Positions 10,890 through 17,872 of a stretch of 64,000 nucleotides of DNA are shown here, piece by piece. Position numbers and translations under genes: made by a program. The stretch's first letter is position 1. Each line of letters begins with the position of its first letter. The notes beneath the pieces are model-generated. The model saw only the letters and a list, made by a program, of their open reading frames with translations, did not search any database and had not been told where the DNA came from. Source of the DNA: Hyphomicrobium album (GTDB lineage Bacteria; Pseudomonadota; Alphaproteobacteria; Rhizobiales; Hyphomicrobiaceae); contig NZ_WMBQ01000002.1 in the NCBI RefSeq assembly GCF_009708035.1, positions 1 to 64,000 of the forward strand. Reading direction: 5' to 3'.

Positions 10890-10918
10890 ATTTAGAGGGC
10901 CACCCCGAATCTTGTCAA
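10890..10918 (-). promoter_or_regulatory. Probable promoter of tRNA-Ala
   Basis: Reading the minus strand, a perfect -35 hexamer TTGACA (10918-10913) is followed after 17 bases by CTAAAT (10895-10890), a weak -10. Transcription would start about 8 bases before the tRNA 5' end at 10874. The position and spacing suit a housekeeping sigma factor; the weak -10 is the main reservation. Confidence 0.6.
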
Positions 10919-11014
10919 GAAATGGCCTGTCCGCGGCTTGCCCAGCAGCTTGCCGCCCACCCCGGGCGACGCTACACGTCTGGTTTGCCACGCTGGATGG
11001 AGGCGAATTCCCAT

Positions 11015-11326
11015 ATGATCGAGCTACTCGTCTACTTGCTCACTTTCATCAGCTACCTGATCCAGCTTTACGTCTACGTGATCATCGCCAGCGTAATCCT
11101 GAGCTGGCTCATGGCCTTCGGCGTCGTCAACCCGTACAACCCGACTGTCCGGGCCATCTGGCAAGGGATTAACGCAGTCACCGAGCCGCTGTTGCGTCCC
11201 ATCCGCAATACTCTGCCAAGCCTCGGCGCCATTGACATATCGCCCATCGTGCTGCTGCTCGCCTGCTTTTTCGTGCAGGGTCTGATCAGCCAGGTACTAA
11301 TTCCGGTCATCGTAGGGGCGCCTTGA
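11015..11326 (+). CDS. yggT: YggT family small membrane protein
   Basis: A 103-residue protein with two hydrophobic segments (about residues 8-32 and 72-97) around a short loop containing NPYNP and a PLLRPIRNTLP motif, the layout of the YggT family. E. coli YggT has two such units, while alphaproteobacterial forms like this one have one. The ATG at 11015 is preceded by GGATGGAGG, which decides the start over longer in-frame alternatives. Its stop overlaps the start of the next gene, indicating translational coupling. Relatives are linked to osmotic or potassium tolerance and to the cell-division or envelope region, but the molecular role is not established. Confidence 0.88.
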   Translation: MIELLVYLLTFISYLIQLYVYVIIASVILSWLMAFGVVNPYNPTVRAIWQGINAVTEPLLRPIRNTLPSLGAIDISPIVLLLACFFVQGLISQVLIPVIVGAP

Positions 11327-11649
11327 CCATCGCCGAGCAACCGTGGCGGGCAGGAAAAGGGTGCGTCATCGTGCGCGTGCGCCTTACGCCGAAATCGTCG
11401 ATAGAAGGCGTCGACGGCGTCATCCCGAGCGCGGAGGGGCAGGCGCTGGCCACCCGCGTCCGCGCGGTGCCGGCCGAGGGCGAGGCCAACGCGGCGGTGG
11501 AAAAGCTCATCGCCCGCTGGCTGGACGTGCCGAAGAGCTCGGTGCGCGTGACTGCGGGCGGAAAATCCCGCATCAAGTCGCTCACCATCAGTGGGGAAAC
11601 GGATTGCCTCGAGCGGCGCCTCATGGCCAAGCTCGCCGGGGCTTCATGA
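11323..11649 (+). CDS. DUF167 (YggU family) protein
   Basis: A 108-residue soluble protein with the DUF167 signature: VRLTPKSS near the N-terminus, then [19 protein letters not shown] and [14 protein letters not shown], ending in helices. It uses a TTG start overlapping the yggT stop by 4 bases; YggT and DUF167 genes are neighbours in many proteobacteria, which supports the pairing. No enzymatic function is established for the family. A start inside the frame at the later GTG (about 11371) would remove the first residues and cannot be excluded. Confidence 0.85.
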   Translation: MTIAEQPWRAGKGCVIVRVRLTPKSSIEGVDGVIPSAEGQALATRVRAVPAEGEANAAVEKLIARWLDVPKSSVRVTAGGKSRIKSLTISGETDCLERRLMAKLAGAS

Positions 11650-11689
11650 CTGCTGGCACAACGATCGATCCGAGGGAGGACGCTTTTCT

Positions 11690-12574
11690 ATGACTGCTTA
11701 CGCCATTGACGGCAAAGCCATCGCCGCCAAGGTGCGCGCCGATGTGGCCGCCGACGTCGCGCGCCTCAAGGCGCAGCACGGTTTCGTGCCCGGCCTCGCC
11801 GTGGTGCTGGTGGGCGAGGACCCGGCGAGCAAGGTCTACGTGCGCAACAAGGCGGCGCAGACCGTCGAGACGGGCATGCAGTCGTTCGAGCACAAGCTGG
11901 CCGAGGATACGCCGGAGCAGGTGGTGCTCGACCTCGTCGCCAAGCTCAACGCCGACCCCAACATCAACGGCATCCTGGTGCAGATGCCGCTGCCCAAACA
12001 CATGGACTCAAACAAGGTGCTGGAGCTGATCGACCCGATGAAGGACGTCGACGGTTTCCATCCGATGAACGTCGGGCGCCTGTCGATCGGCGAGCGGGCG
12101 CTGGCGCCGTGCACGCCCGTCGGCTCGATCATCCTGGCGAAGTCGGTGAAGCACGACCTGTCTGGCCTCGACGCGGTGGTCGTCGGCCGCTCCAACATCG
12201 TCGGCAAGCCGATGGCGCAGCTTCTGCTGCGCGAGAACTGCACGGTGACCATCGCCCACTCGCGCACCAAGGATCTGCCTGACGTGGTGCGCCGCGCCGA
12301 CCTCGTCGTCGCCGCCATCGGCAAGCCGGAGTTCGTGAAGGGCGACTGGATCAAGCCGGGTGCCATCGTCATCGACGTCGGCATCAACCGCATCGTCAAA
12401 GAGGACGGCAAGGGCAAGATCGTCGGCGATGTCGAATATGCGAGTGCCGCCAAGGTGGCGGGCGCGATCACGCCGGTGCCGGGCGGCGTCGGCCCGATGA
12501 CCATCGCTTGCTTGCTGAAGAATACGGTCGAGGCGGCGCTGATGCAGCGTGGCCTGAAGGCGCTTGCCGCCTAA
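11690..12574 (+). CDS. folD: Bifunctional methylenetetrahydrofolate dehydrogenase / methenyltetrahydrofolate cyclohydrolase FolD
   Basis: FolD interconverts 10-formyl-, methenyl- and methylene-tetrahydrofolate with NADP(H) in the cytoplasm. The 294-residue length is standard. Visible signatures are the active-site pair Y50/K54 in YVRNKAAQ, the ILVQMPLP motif, the nucleotide-binding GRSNIVGKP and the C-terminal [11 protein letters not shown] strong GGGAGGA precedes the ATG at 11690. In a serine-cycle methylotroph FolD lies between FtfL (gene at 38.0 kb) and the methylene-tetrahydrofolate used to make serine. The gene lies 40 bases after the DUF167 gene and may be co-transcribed with it. No mtdA or fch gene is seen in this window. 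Confidence 0.97.
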   Translation: MTAYAIDGKAIAAKVRADVAADVARLKAQHGFVPGLAVVLVGEDPASKVYVRNKAAQTVETGMQSFEHKLAEDTPEQVVLDLVAKLNADPNINGILVQMPLPKHMDSNKVLELIDPMKDVDGFHPMNVGRLSIGERALAPCTPVGSIILAKSVKHDLSGLDAVVVGRSNIVGKPMAQLLLRENCTVTIAHSRTKDLPDVVRRADLVVAAIGKPEFVKGDWIKPGAIVIDVGINRIVKEDGKGKIVGDVEYASAAKVAGAITPVPGGVGPMTIACLLKNTVEAALMQRGLKALAA

Positions 12575-12586
12575 ATCCAGGCAATA

Positions 12587-12639
12587 GGGCAGCAGGCAAT
12601 GGGCACTAGTGGGGGCGGTATGCCATTCGGCGGCTGCCC
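12587..12639. terminator. Imperfect nested inverted repeat between convergent genes
   Basis: GGGCAGC at 12587-12593 pairs with GCTGCCC at 12633-12639. Inside, AATGGGCA (12598-12605) pairs imperfectly with TGCCATT (12621-12627). No T-run follows on either strand. The element sits between the convergent folD and four-helix-bundle genes, and includes GGGCAAT-type short repeats. It may act as a transcription barrier or be part of an inserted element. Confidence 0.35.
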
Positions 12640-12648
12640 TCTCTTTGT

Positions 12649-13032
12649 TCACTTAACCGTTGACCGCACCGACTTGATGAGCGCGTTGAGCATTTTTCCA
12701 ACCCGCTCCGACTGTTCGAGTAAGCGAGCTGCCTGCTCACTGTCGAAGGCTCCAACTCTTTGTGCGAGCAGGATGTGCGTGTCGAGTTCGTTCAGCGAGC
12801 CGCGAGCGACCTTGAGAAATTGAACATAGGAGCCCGGGCTGTTCCGACCGTATCCTTCGGCGATGTTGGCTGGCACAGAAGCTGCCGCGCGAATCGCCTG
12901 ATCCGCCAAAGCGAACCTCCAACGTGATGGCGCATCTGCGACGGTGCGGTATGTGGCCTCCGCCAATCCCATAGCCTCCTGCCAGACGCGCAAGTCGCGG
13001 TGAGATACGATCGTCTGCAGGCGATTGCCCAA
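12649..13032 (-). CDS. Four-helix bundle protein (23S rRNA intervening-sequence / S23 family)
   Basis: A 127-residue helical protein with the family hallmarks: SHRDLRVWQEAM at the N-terminus, IRAAASVPANIAEGYGR in the middle, and LKVARGSLNELDTHILLAQRVG, followed by a C-terminal helix. Members occur as free genes, inside 23S rRNA intervening sequences, and as accessory (Avd-like) subunits of diversity-generating retroelements; no reverse transcriptase or rRNA is present here. The only in-frame start is TTG at 13032, six bases after the comM stop and in the same frame, so it probably depends on comM transcription. Short GGGCAAT-type repeats flank it on both sides. The cellular role is unknown. 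Confidence 0.82.
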   Translation of the reverse strand: MGNRLQTIVSHRDLRVWQEAMGLAEATYRTVADAPSRWRFALADQAIRAAASVPANIAEGYGRNSPGSYVQFLKVARGSLNELDTHILLAQRVGAFDSEQAARLLEQSERVGKMLNALIKSVRSTVK

Positions 13033-13038
13033 TGCCCA

Positions 13039-14568
13039 CTACGCTGCGCTCCGCTGTCTCAGCGTCTCGCCGCGATAGCTCAGCGCCTCGGCGACGTGCA
13101 TGCGGCCGATGCCTTCCTCGCCATCGAGATCGGCCAGCGTACGCGCCACGCGCAGCGTGCGGTGGAAGCCGCGCGCCGAAAGCTGCAGGGCATCCGCCGC
13201 CTGACGCAACAGCGCGGCGCCGTCCGCGTCCGGTTGAGCGACGTCTTCGAGCATGCGGCCCGCGCACTCCGCATTCGTGCGCATGCCCTTGGCGCCGAGC
13301 TTGAGGAACCGCGCCCGCTGCACCTCGCGCGCCCGGCTCACGCGGGCGCGCACCTCTGCACTCCCCTCTGTTGGTGACGGCAGGATGAGGTCTGCCGCGC
13401 TCACCGCCGGCACCTCGATCTGCAGATCGATGCGGTCGAGCAGCGGCCCGGAGATGCGCGCCTGGTACTCGGCGGCGCAGCGCTCGCCACGCCGGCAGGT
13501 GACCCCAGGGCCACCGCCGCCGCACTTGCACGGGTTCATCGCCGCGACGAGTTGGATGCGCGATGGGTATTGGATGCGATGGTTGGCGCGCGCGATCACC
13601 GTCTCGCCGGTCTCGAGCGGCTGGCGCAGCGCGTCGAGCACGCCCGGCTGGAACTCGGGGAGCTCGTCGAGGAACAGGACGCCCAGGTGCGCGAGGCTCA
13701 CCTCCCCGGGGCGGGGGCGCGTGCCGCCGCCGACCAGTGCCGCCATGCTCGCCGAATGATGCGGCGCGCGGAACGGGCGCTCGGTGGCGAGCTTGCCGCC
13801 CATCAGCTCGCCGGCGAGGCTGTGCACCATCGAGACGTCAAGCATCTCCTCCGGTGTCAGCGGCGGCAGGATTGACGGCAGCCGCGCCGCCAGCATCGAC
13901 TTGCCGGCGCCTGGAGGTCCGATCATCAAGAGGTTGTGTCCGCCGGCGGCGGCGACTTCGAGCGCTCGCCGGGCGCTTTCCTGTCCCTTGACGTCGGCGA
14001 GATCGGGACGCTGCGATGGCGTGGAATCGAGCGCCGCCTTCGGGCGCGCCAGCGTCTGCAGCCCTTTGAAGTGATTGACCAGCGACAGGAGGTGCGGCGC
14101 CGCCAGGATGTCGACGTCCTCGCCGGCCCATGCCGCTTCCGAGCCGCAGGCAGCCGGGCAGATGAGACCCTTGCCCATGGCGTTGGCGCCGATGGCGGCA
14201 GGCAACGCGCCCGGCACGGCGCGGATCGAGCCGTCAAGCGCCAGCTCGCCGATCGCCGCGTAGCCGGCGACCGCGTCAGGCGCCACCGCTTCCATCGCCA
14301 CCATCATGGCGAGCAGGATCGGCAGATCGAACTGGCTACCTTCCTTCGGCAGGTCTGCGGGCGCCAGGTTCACCGTCACGTGCTTGTACGGAAGACCGAG
14401 GCCGACGGCGTGCAGGGCGTTGCGCACGCGCTCGGAGCTTTCCGCCACCGCTTTGTCGGGGAGGCCGACGATGACGAACGCGGCCTTGCCCGGCGTGATG
14501 CGCACCTGCACCTCGACGGGTCGCGCCTCGATGCCGACGAACGCGAGGGTGGAGATTTGGCCGTACAT
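13039..14568 (-). CDS. comM: YifB/ComM family Mg-chelatase-like AAA+ ATPase
   Basis: The 509-residue length and domain order are those of ComM/YifB: an N-terminal Lon-protease-like fold domain (residues 1-170, with VGLPDKAVAESSERVRNAL), a central AAA+ Mg-chelatase domain with Walker A GPPGAGKS at about 217-224 and Walker B LFLDELPEF, then a Cys-containing insert (NPCKCG) and a C-terminal helical domain with a YRGE motif. In naturally competent bacteria ComM is a hexameric helicase that promotes branch migration during integration of transformed DNA; in others its role is not defined. It is divergent from the small secreted-protein gene at 14786. The four-helix-bundle gene follows immediately. 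Confidence 0.95.
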   Translation of the reverse strand: MYGQISTLAFVGIEARPVEVQVRITPGKAAFVIVGLPDKAVAESSERVRNALHAVGLGLPYKHVTVNLAPADLPKEGSQFDLPILLAMMVAMEAVAPDAVAGYAAIGELALDGSIRAVPGALPAAIGANAMGKGLICPAACGSEAAWAGEDVDILAAPHLLSLVNHFKGLQTLARPKAALDSTPSQRPDLADVKGQESARRALEVAAAGGHNLLMIGPPGAGKSMLAARLPSILPPLTPEEMLDVSMVHSLAGELMGGKLATERPFRAPHHSASMAALVGGGTRPRPGEVSLAHLGVLFLDELPEFQPGVLDALRQPLETGETVIARANHRIQYPSRIQLVAAMNPCKCGGGGPGVTCRRGERCAAEYQARISGPLLDRIDLQIEVPAVSAADLILPSPTEGSAEVRARVSRAREVQRARFLKLGAKGMRTNAECAGRMLEDVAQPDADGAALLRQAADALQLSARGFHRTLRVARTLADLDGEEGIGRMHVAEALSYRGETLRQRSAA

Positions 14569-14785
14569 TGCCCGCCCATAAGGCCGCTACGGCCTATGCA
14601 ACCTTAACGTTAGCCGGGCAAGCGTTCAAGAACATTATGGGAACACGAGGCGCTCCGGGCGAGCTACCTCCCGCACGTATGCAAACGCGACTTTCACCCA
14701 TGCGACGTCGCGCACCGGCTCTGCAGGAGCGGCGCGAACCAATATCGGCCTCGGGGCGTTCGCCAGCTTGAGGAGGACCCCGCCA

Positions 14786-15010
14786 ATGAAATCAGCACTC
14801 GCGATTGTGACCGCCTTGATGCTGCTCAGCGTTCCGGCTTCCGCCGATCCTCGGGACGAGGACGACCGCCACGGGCGCCGCGACTACCGCGTGCACGTCA
14901 GCGACGACGAATACGAGGAAGAGTTCCGGGTGGGCAACTGCAAGGTCGAGCGCGAATGGGAGCGCGACGGCGACTACAGGGAGGAGCGTGAGTGTGACCA
15001 CGACGACTGA
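14786..15010 (+). CDS. Small secreted, highly charged protein of unknown function
   Basis: A 74-residue product starting at ATG 14786 behind AGGAGGA. The first 20 residues form a classical signal peptide ending in ASA-D. The mature part of about 53 residues is extremely charged (runs of Asp, Glu and Arg) with two Cys, at NCK and ECD, that could pair in the periplasm. No family is recognised. The strong ribosome binding site and clean signal peptide make it likely to be real. The mature region could bind cations, but that is conjecture. Confidence 0.7.
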   Translation: MKSALAIVTALMLLSVPASADPRDEDDRHGRRDYRVHVSDDEYEEEFRVGNCKVEREWERDGDYREERECDHDD

Positions 15011-15132
15011 CCCCGGCCTGTTGGAGGTAGGCAAAGCCTCCTCGAACTGGTTTGACCTTATCTTTGTCGTCCAGGCGCGGGCCTGATAAGGTGTGCTTTG
15101 CCCCCTCCTTCAATCAGGGCACGAGAAATCCA

Positions 15133-15276
15133 ATGGACCAGAGAATAATTCTGCTGATAGTTGCGGCGATCATTGTGCTGGGTATCGGTTGGTACGCAAC
15201 CCAGACTCCGCCGGTGACTTCGCCAGCCGCGACGCCGCCTCCGGCGACAACACCGACGACGCCCCCGGCTCCGTAA
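15133..15276 (+). CDS. Tiny single-pass membrane protein with Pro/Thr-rich tail
   Basis: A 47-residue open frame: MDQR, then a hydrophobic segment from Ile5 to about Trp20, then a tail made almost only of Pro, Thr and Ala. Such tails occur in small inner-membrane or periplasm-facing proteins of alphaproteobacteria. The ribosome binding site is weak and no family is recognised, so it could be a chance frame. It lies between the charged secreted protein and the convergent phosphatase gene. Confidence 0.45.
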   Translation: MDQRIILLIVAAIIVLGIGWYATQTPPVTSPAATPPPATTPTTPPAP

Positions 15277-15301
15277 GCCGGCTATCATTTGAGAGCGGCG
15301 T

Positions 15302-16102
15302 CTAAGCCGGCACGGGCAATGGCCGCACGGCCAGGATCGTCGTGTTGTCCTGGTGCGGATCGCGGATCGCCTCGACGGCGCGGATGAGCGCGTTGGCGAC
15401 CGACTCGGCGCCGTCGTCGGCGTAGGCCGAGACGATGCGCTGGATCTCCGTCATGTCGAGCGTCTGCACGCCGTCGCTGGCGAGGATGACGTAGTCGCCG
15501 TCCTCCAACACCAGCGGCCGGCGCGAAACATCGACGAGGTCGAGCTCATCGCCGGTGACGGCGGAGCGCAGCATGTGCCGGCGCGGGTCGGTCTTGGCCT
15601 GCTCGGGCGTGATGCGCCCCAACGCGGCGAGCCGGTCGAGTTCCGGCGCCAGCGAGTGGTCCTCGTTCAACAGCGCGATCTCGCCGCGCCGGAACAGCAG
15701 CAGCGGACTGTCGCCGACACTGACCCACTCGACGCCCTCGTTGGTGAACACCGCGGCGACGAGCGTCGTGCCCATGCCGGCGAGCATGGGGTTGGCCCGC
15801 ACCTGCGCGGCAATCGAATCGTTGGCAGCAGTGAGCGACTTCAAGAGCCGCTCCGGCCGCGCGCCATTGAGACCGGAGTAGGCCGAGATGAAGCTGTCGC
15901 ACACCATGCGGCTCGCCAACGCGCCCGCGGTATGCCCACCCATTCCGTCGGCGAGCACGGCGACGAGCCGCGTCTGGTTCGCAGTCGGCAGCACGTCGCC
16001 GGTTCCGGCCGCCCTATCCTTGGGCGGCCAGAAGGCGCTGGAGTCTTCCTGATAGTCGCGCGCACCCTTGGTGGCGCGCGAGGCGTGATCGAACGGCTGC
16101 AT
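15302..16102 (-). CDS. PP2C-type serine/threonine protein phosphatase
   Basis: The 266-residue catalytic domain is complete: RDYQED (residues 15-20), ADGMGGHTAG (51-60), GMGTTLVAAV, GDSPLLLFR, ASDGV and a terminal DNTT supply the metal-binding Asp residues of the PPM/PP2C fold. It removes phosphate from Ser/Thr. Its ATG shares a base with the stop of the upstream FHA gene, so the two are co-translated. With the FHA proteins and the divergent kinase at 17.9 kb it forms a reversible phosphorylation module, presumably antagonising that kinase. No membrane segment is seen, so it is cytosolic. Confidence 0.93.
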   Translation of the reverse strand: MQPFDHASRATKGARDYQEDSSAFWPPKDRAAGTGDVLPTANQTRLVAVLADGMGGHTAGALASRMVCDSFISAYSGLNGARPERLLKSLTAANDSIAAQVRANPMLAGMGTTLVAAVFTNEGVEWVSVGDSPLLLFRRGEIALLNEDHSLAPELDRLAALGRITPEQAKTDPRRHMLRSAVTGDELDLVDVSRRPLVLEDGDYVILASDGVQTLDMTEIQRIVSAYADDGAESVANALIRAVEAIRDPHQDNTTILAVRPLPVPA

Positions 16103-16905
16103 CAGTCCTTGGCATCGGTCAGCTCGGCCCAGTCGAATTCCGCCCCGCAGAACGGCACGAAAACGAGCTGCGTGCGCCCGATCGTGATCACGTCCATCTG
16201 GTTCAGCTCGACCGCGCCGGTGGGGCGCTTGTCGTTGATAGAAACGACATTGGTCTTAGCTAGGTTCGGCACGAAAAGAAAAGATCGTGCGGCCGAATCA
16301 TACCGGATATAGGCCTGCTCCTCCGAGGAAATCGTGTCATCGCCGAAATCCAGGGGGATGCGCTGGGTCGTGGCGCGGCCCAGGGTGTTGTTACCCTCGA
16401 AAATCGGGCGGAAGCTGCCCATTCCGGCGCCGCCGACGATGACCAGCCAGCCCACAACCGGGTCCTGCTCGAACTCGCCACGCTTCACCTGCACCTTGCC
16501 GCGCACGAGCTGGGTCCGCGGCGAACCCGTCGTTTCAACCTTCGGTGGGCCGCCGCGCACGACGCGCGTGGTCGGCGGGCTGCCGAACTCGAGATGCTTG
16601 TCCTGCGGCTTGAGCGAGGTCTGGCCCTTGACCTCGCGCGCGGCCTCCGCAGCGCTAAGGCCTGCAGGCGTAGGCGCGGCGGCGGGAGCGGCTTCGGGTT
16701 TCACCGGCTCGGCGGCGGTTTTCGGCGCCTCGGCCTTGGGCGCGAGCTGCGTCGCCGGCTCGACCGGAGCGGGTGCGGGGCCCCGCTGGGTGTCATCGCG
16801 GCTCGCGGCCGCCAGTGCATCCTTGAGCGAGCCGAGGAAGCGGCCTGACTTTACGCCCTGCTGAGACATGGTGACCTCCGTTGCGCCTTGGCGTTCTTCC
16901 GACAT
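16102..16905 (-). CDS. FHA-domain protein with Ala/Pro-rich linker
   Basis: A C-terminal forkhead-associated domain (about the last 110 residues) shows VGWLVIVGG, NNTLGRATTQRIPLDFGDDTIS and AYIRYD, with the GR and S(E)-(Y)I core of a phosphothreonine-binding domain. The usual S-x-x-H is less clear (SSEEQAYI). Before it lies a long linker rich in Ala, Pro, Glu and Lys that carries TT(R)VVRGG and TQLVRG stretches, possible phosphorylation sites. Two starts are possible: ATG at 16905 (AGGGAG 8 bases upstream), giving 267 residues, or ATG at 16869 with a very good GGAGG 5 bases upstream. The stop overlaps the phosphatase start. It is likely a substrate or adaptor of the neighbouring kinase. Confidence 0.85.
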   Translation of the reverse strand: MSEERQGATEVTMSQQGVKSGRFLGSLKDALAAASRDDTQRGPAPAPVEPATQLAPKAEAPKTAAEPVKPEAAPAAAPTPAGLSAAEAAREVKGQTSLKPQDKHLEFGSPPTTRVVRGGPPKVETTGSPRTQLVRGKVQVKRGEFEQDPVVGWLVIVGGAGMGSFRPIFEGNNTLGRATTQRIPLDFGDDTISSEEQAYIRYDSAARSFLFVPNLAKTNVVSINDKRPTGAVELNQMDVITIGRTQLVFVPFCGAEFDWAELTDAKD

Positions 16906-16986
16906 GTGCAGTCTCCCTTTTATGATCAACGCCAAGGCCCGCCAAATCTTGTGCAGCCGCGCCTCGAAGGTTGCGGCGTGCATGGG

Positions 16987-17658
16987 TCAAATGGGCCGGG
17001 CGTCGAATTTCAGTGCCACTTCGCCGATGCCGATGACATCGCCGGATTTCAGACTTCTCTCGCCGACGCGCTTGCCGTTGACCATCACGCCGTTGCCGTC
17101 GGCTCCGGACAGGTCGGTAATGACGACTTCGCCGTCGGTGCTGCGCCGGATGACCGCGTGATAGCGGTGCACGGTCTTTTGCATCAGGCAGACGTCGTTG
17201 TCGGCCTCGCGGCCGATGCGCAGCATGGTGCGGCCGATGACATAGCGATGCCCGCCGATCTCGACCCAGGCCTCGGTCGGCCAGGACGACAGCTCGGTGC
17301 GCGCCGTCACGTTGCGCGCGGTGCCCTCGGTGCGGCGCGCCGAGCGCGCGAGGCGCACGGTCGCATCGGGAGAGCGGCGCGATTGCCGCCGCAGCATGAA
17401 CCCTGCGAAGGCCAGCGGCGGCAGCGCCATGAGAGCGGCGAGGACGAGCATCAATGCCGGCGCTCGCGTGTAGCTATCGCCGAGCCACGCGTTCAGTTGC
17501 AGCCAGGTGTCGGCTGCCGGCGTTGCCAAGGTCACGAGGTCGGAGATCAACACGGCGCGTCCCGGCTCACTTGTGGGCGCTGCTGCTGCAACATGGGTTT
17601 GAGAGATCGCGGCGGCGGCAATCGAGGGCTTCATCAGTGGCGACCACGGCGATCTCAT
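16987..17658 (-). CDS. Membrane-anchored FHA-domain protein
   Basis: The 223-residue protein begins with a hydrophobic N-terminus (residues 10-27, possible signal), has a strong transmembrane segment at about residues 65-90 (APALMLVLAALMALPPLAFAGFML), and ends in an FHA domain with RIGREADNDVCL, the H-x-x-H of VHRYHAVI, and NGVMVNGKRVGERSLKSGD. The FHA domain would lie in the cytoplasm and bind phosphothreonine on a partner. The start at 17658 is chosen because GAGAAGAAG lies just upstream; the next ATG has none. The gene is 81 bases upstream of the second FHA gene and diverges from the kinase, with which it shares a 214-base promoter region. Confidence 0.88.
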   Translation of the reverse strand: MRSPWSPLMKPSIAAAAISQTHVAAAAPTSEPGRAVLISDLVTLATPAADTWLQLNAWLGDSYTRAPALMLVLAALMALPPLAFAGFMLRRQSRRSPDATVRLARSARRTEGTARNVTARTELSSWPTEAWVEIGGHRYVIGRTMLRIGREADNDVCLMQKTVHRYHAVIRRSTDGEVVITDLSGADGNGVMVNGKRVGERSLKSGDVIGIGEVALKFDARPI

Positions 17659-17872
17659 GGTCTTCTTCTCGGATCAAATCAAAGTGCAGCCTCGGGCGGC
17701 ATGACGGCGAGAACATGGCATTCAGAGCGGCAGCTCAGATTTGTTCGCAAGACTTGCATGCTCTATCCGCCGCCACATTTGCCCGCCATAAGTGTGTCGG
17801 AGGCGGTACGGCAAATTGACGGACGGCGCGCGGCGTTGCATGTGAGCCGAAAGACCGACGTCACGGAGAGCC

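Noticed and set aside
12649-13032. A diversity-generating retroelement accessory protein (Avd)
   Set aside because: The four-helix-bundle family includes Avd, but no reverse transcriptase, template repeat or variable repeat is visible around it.
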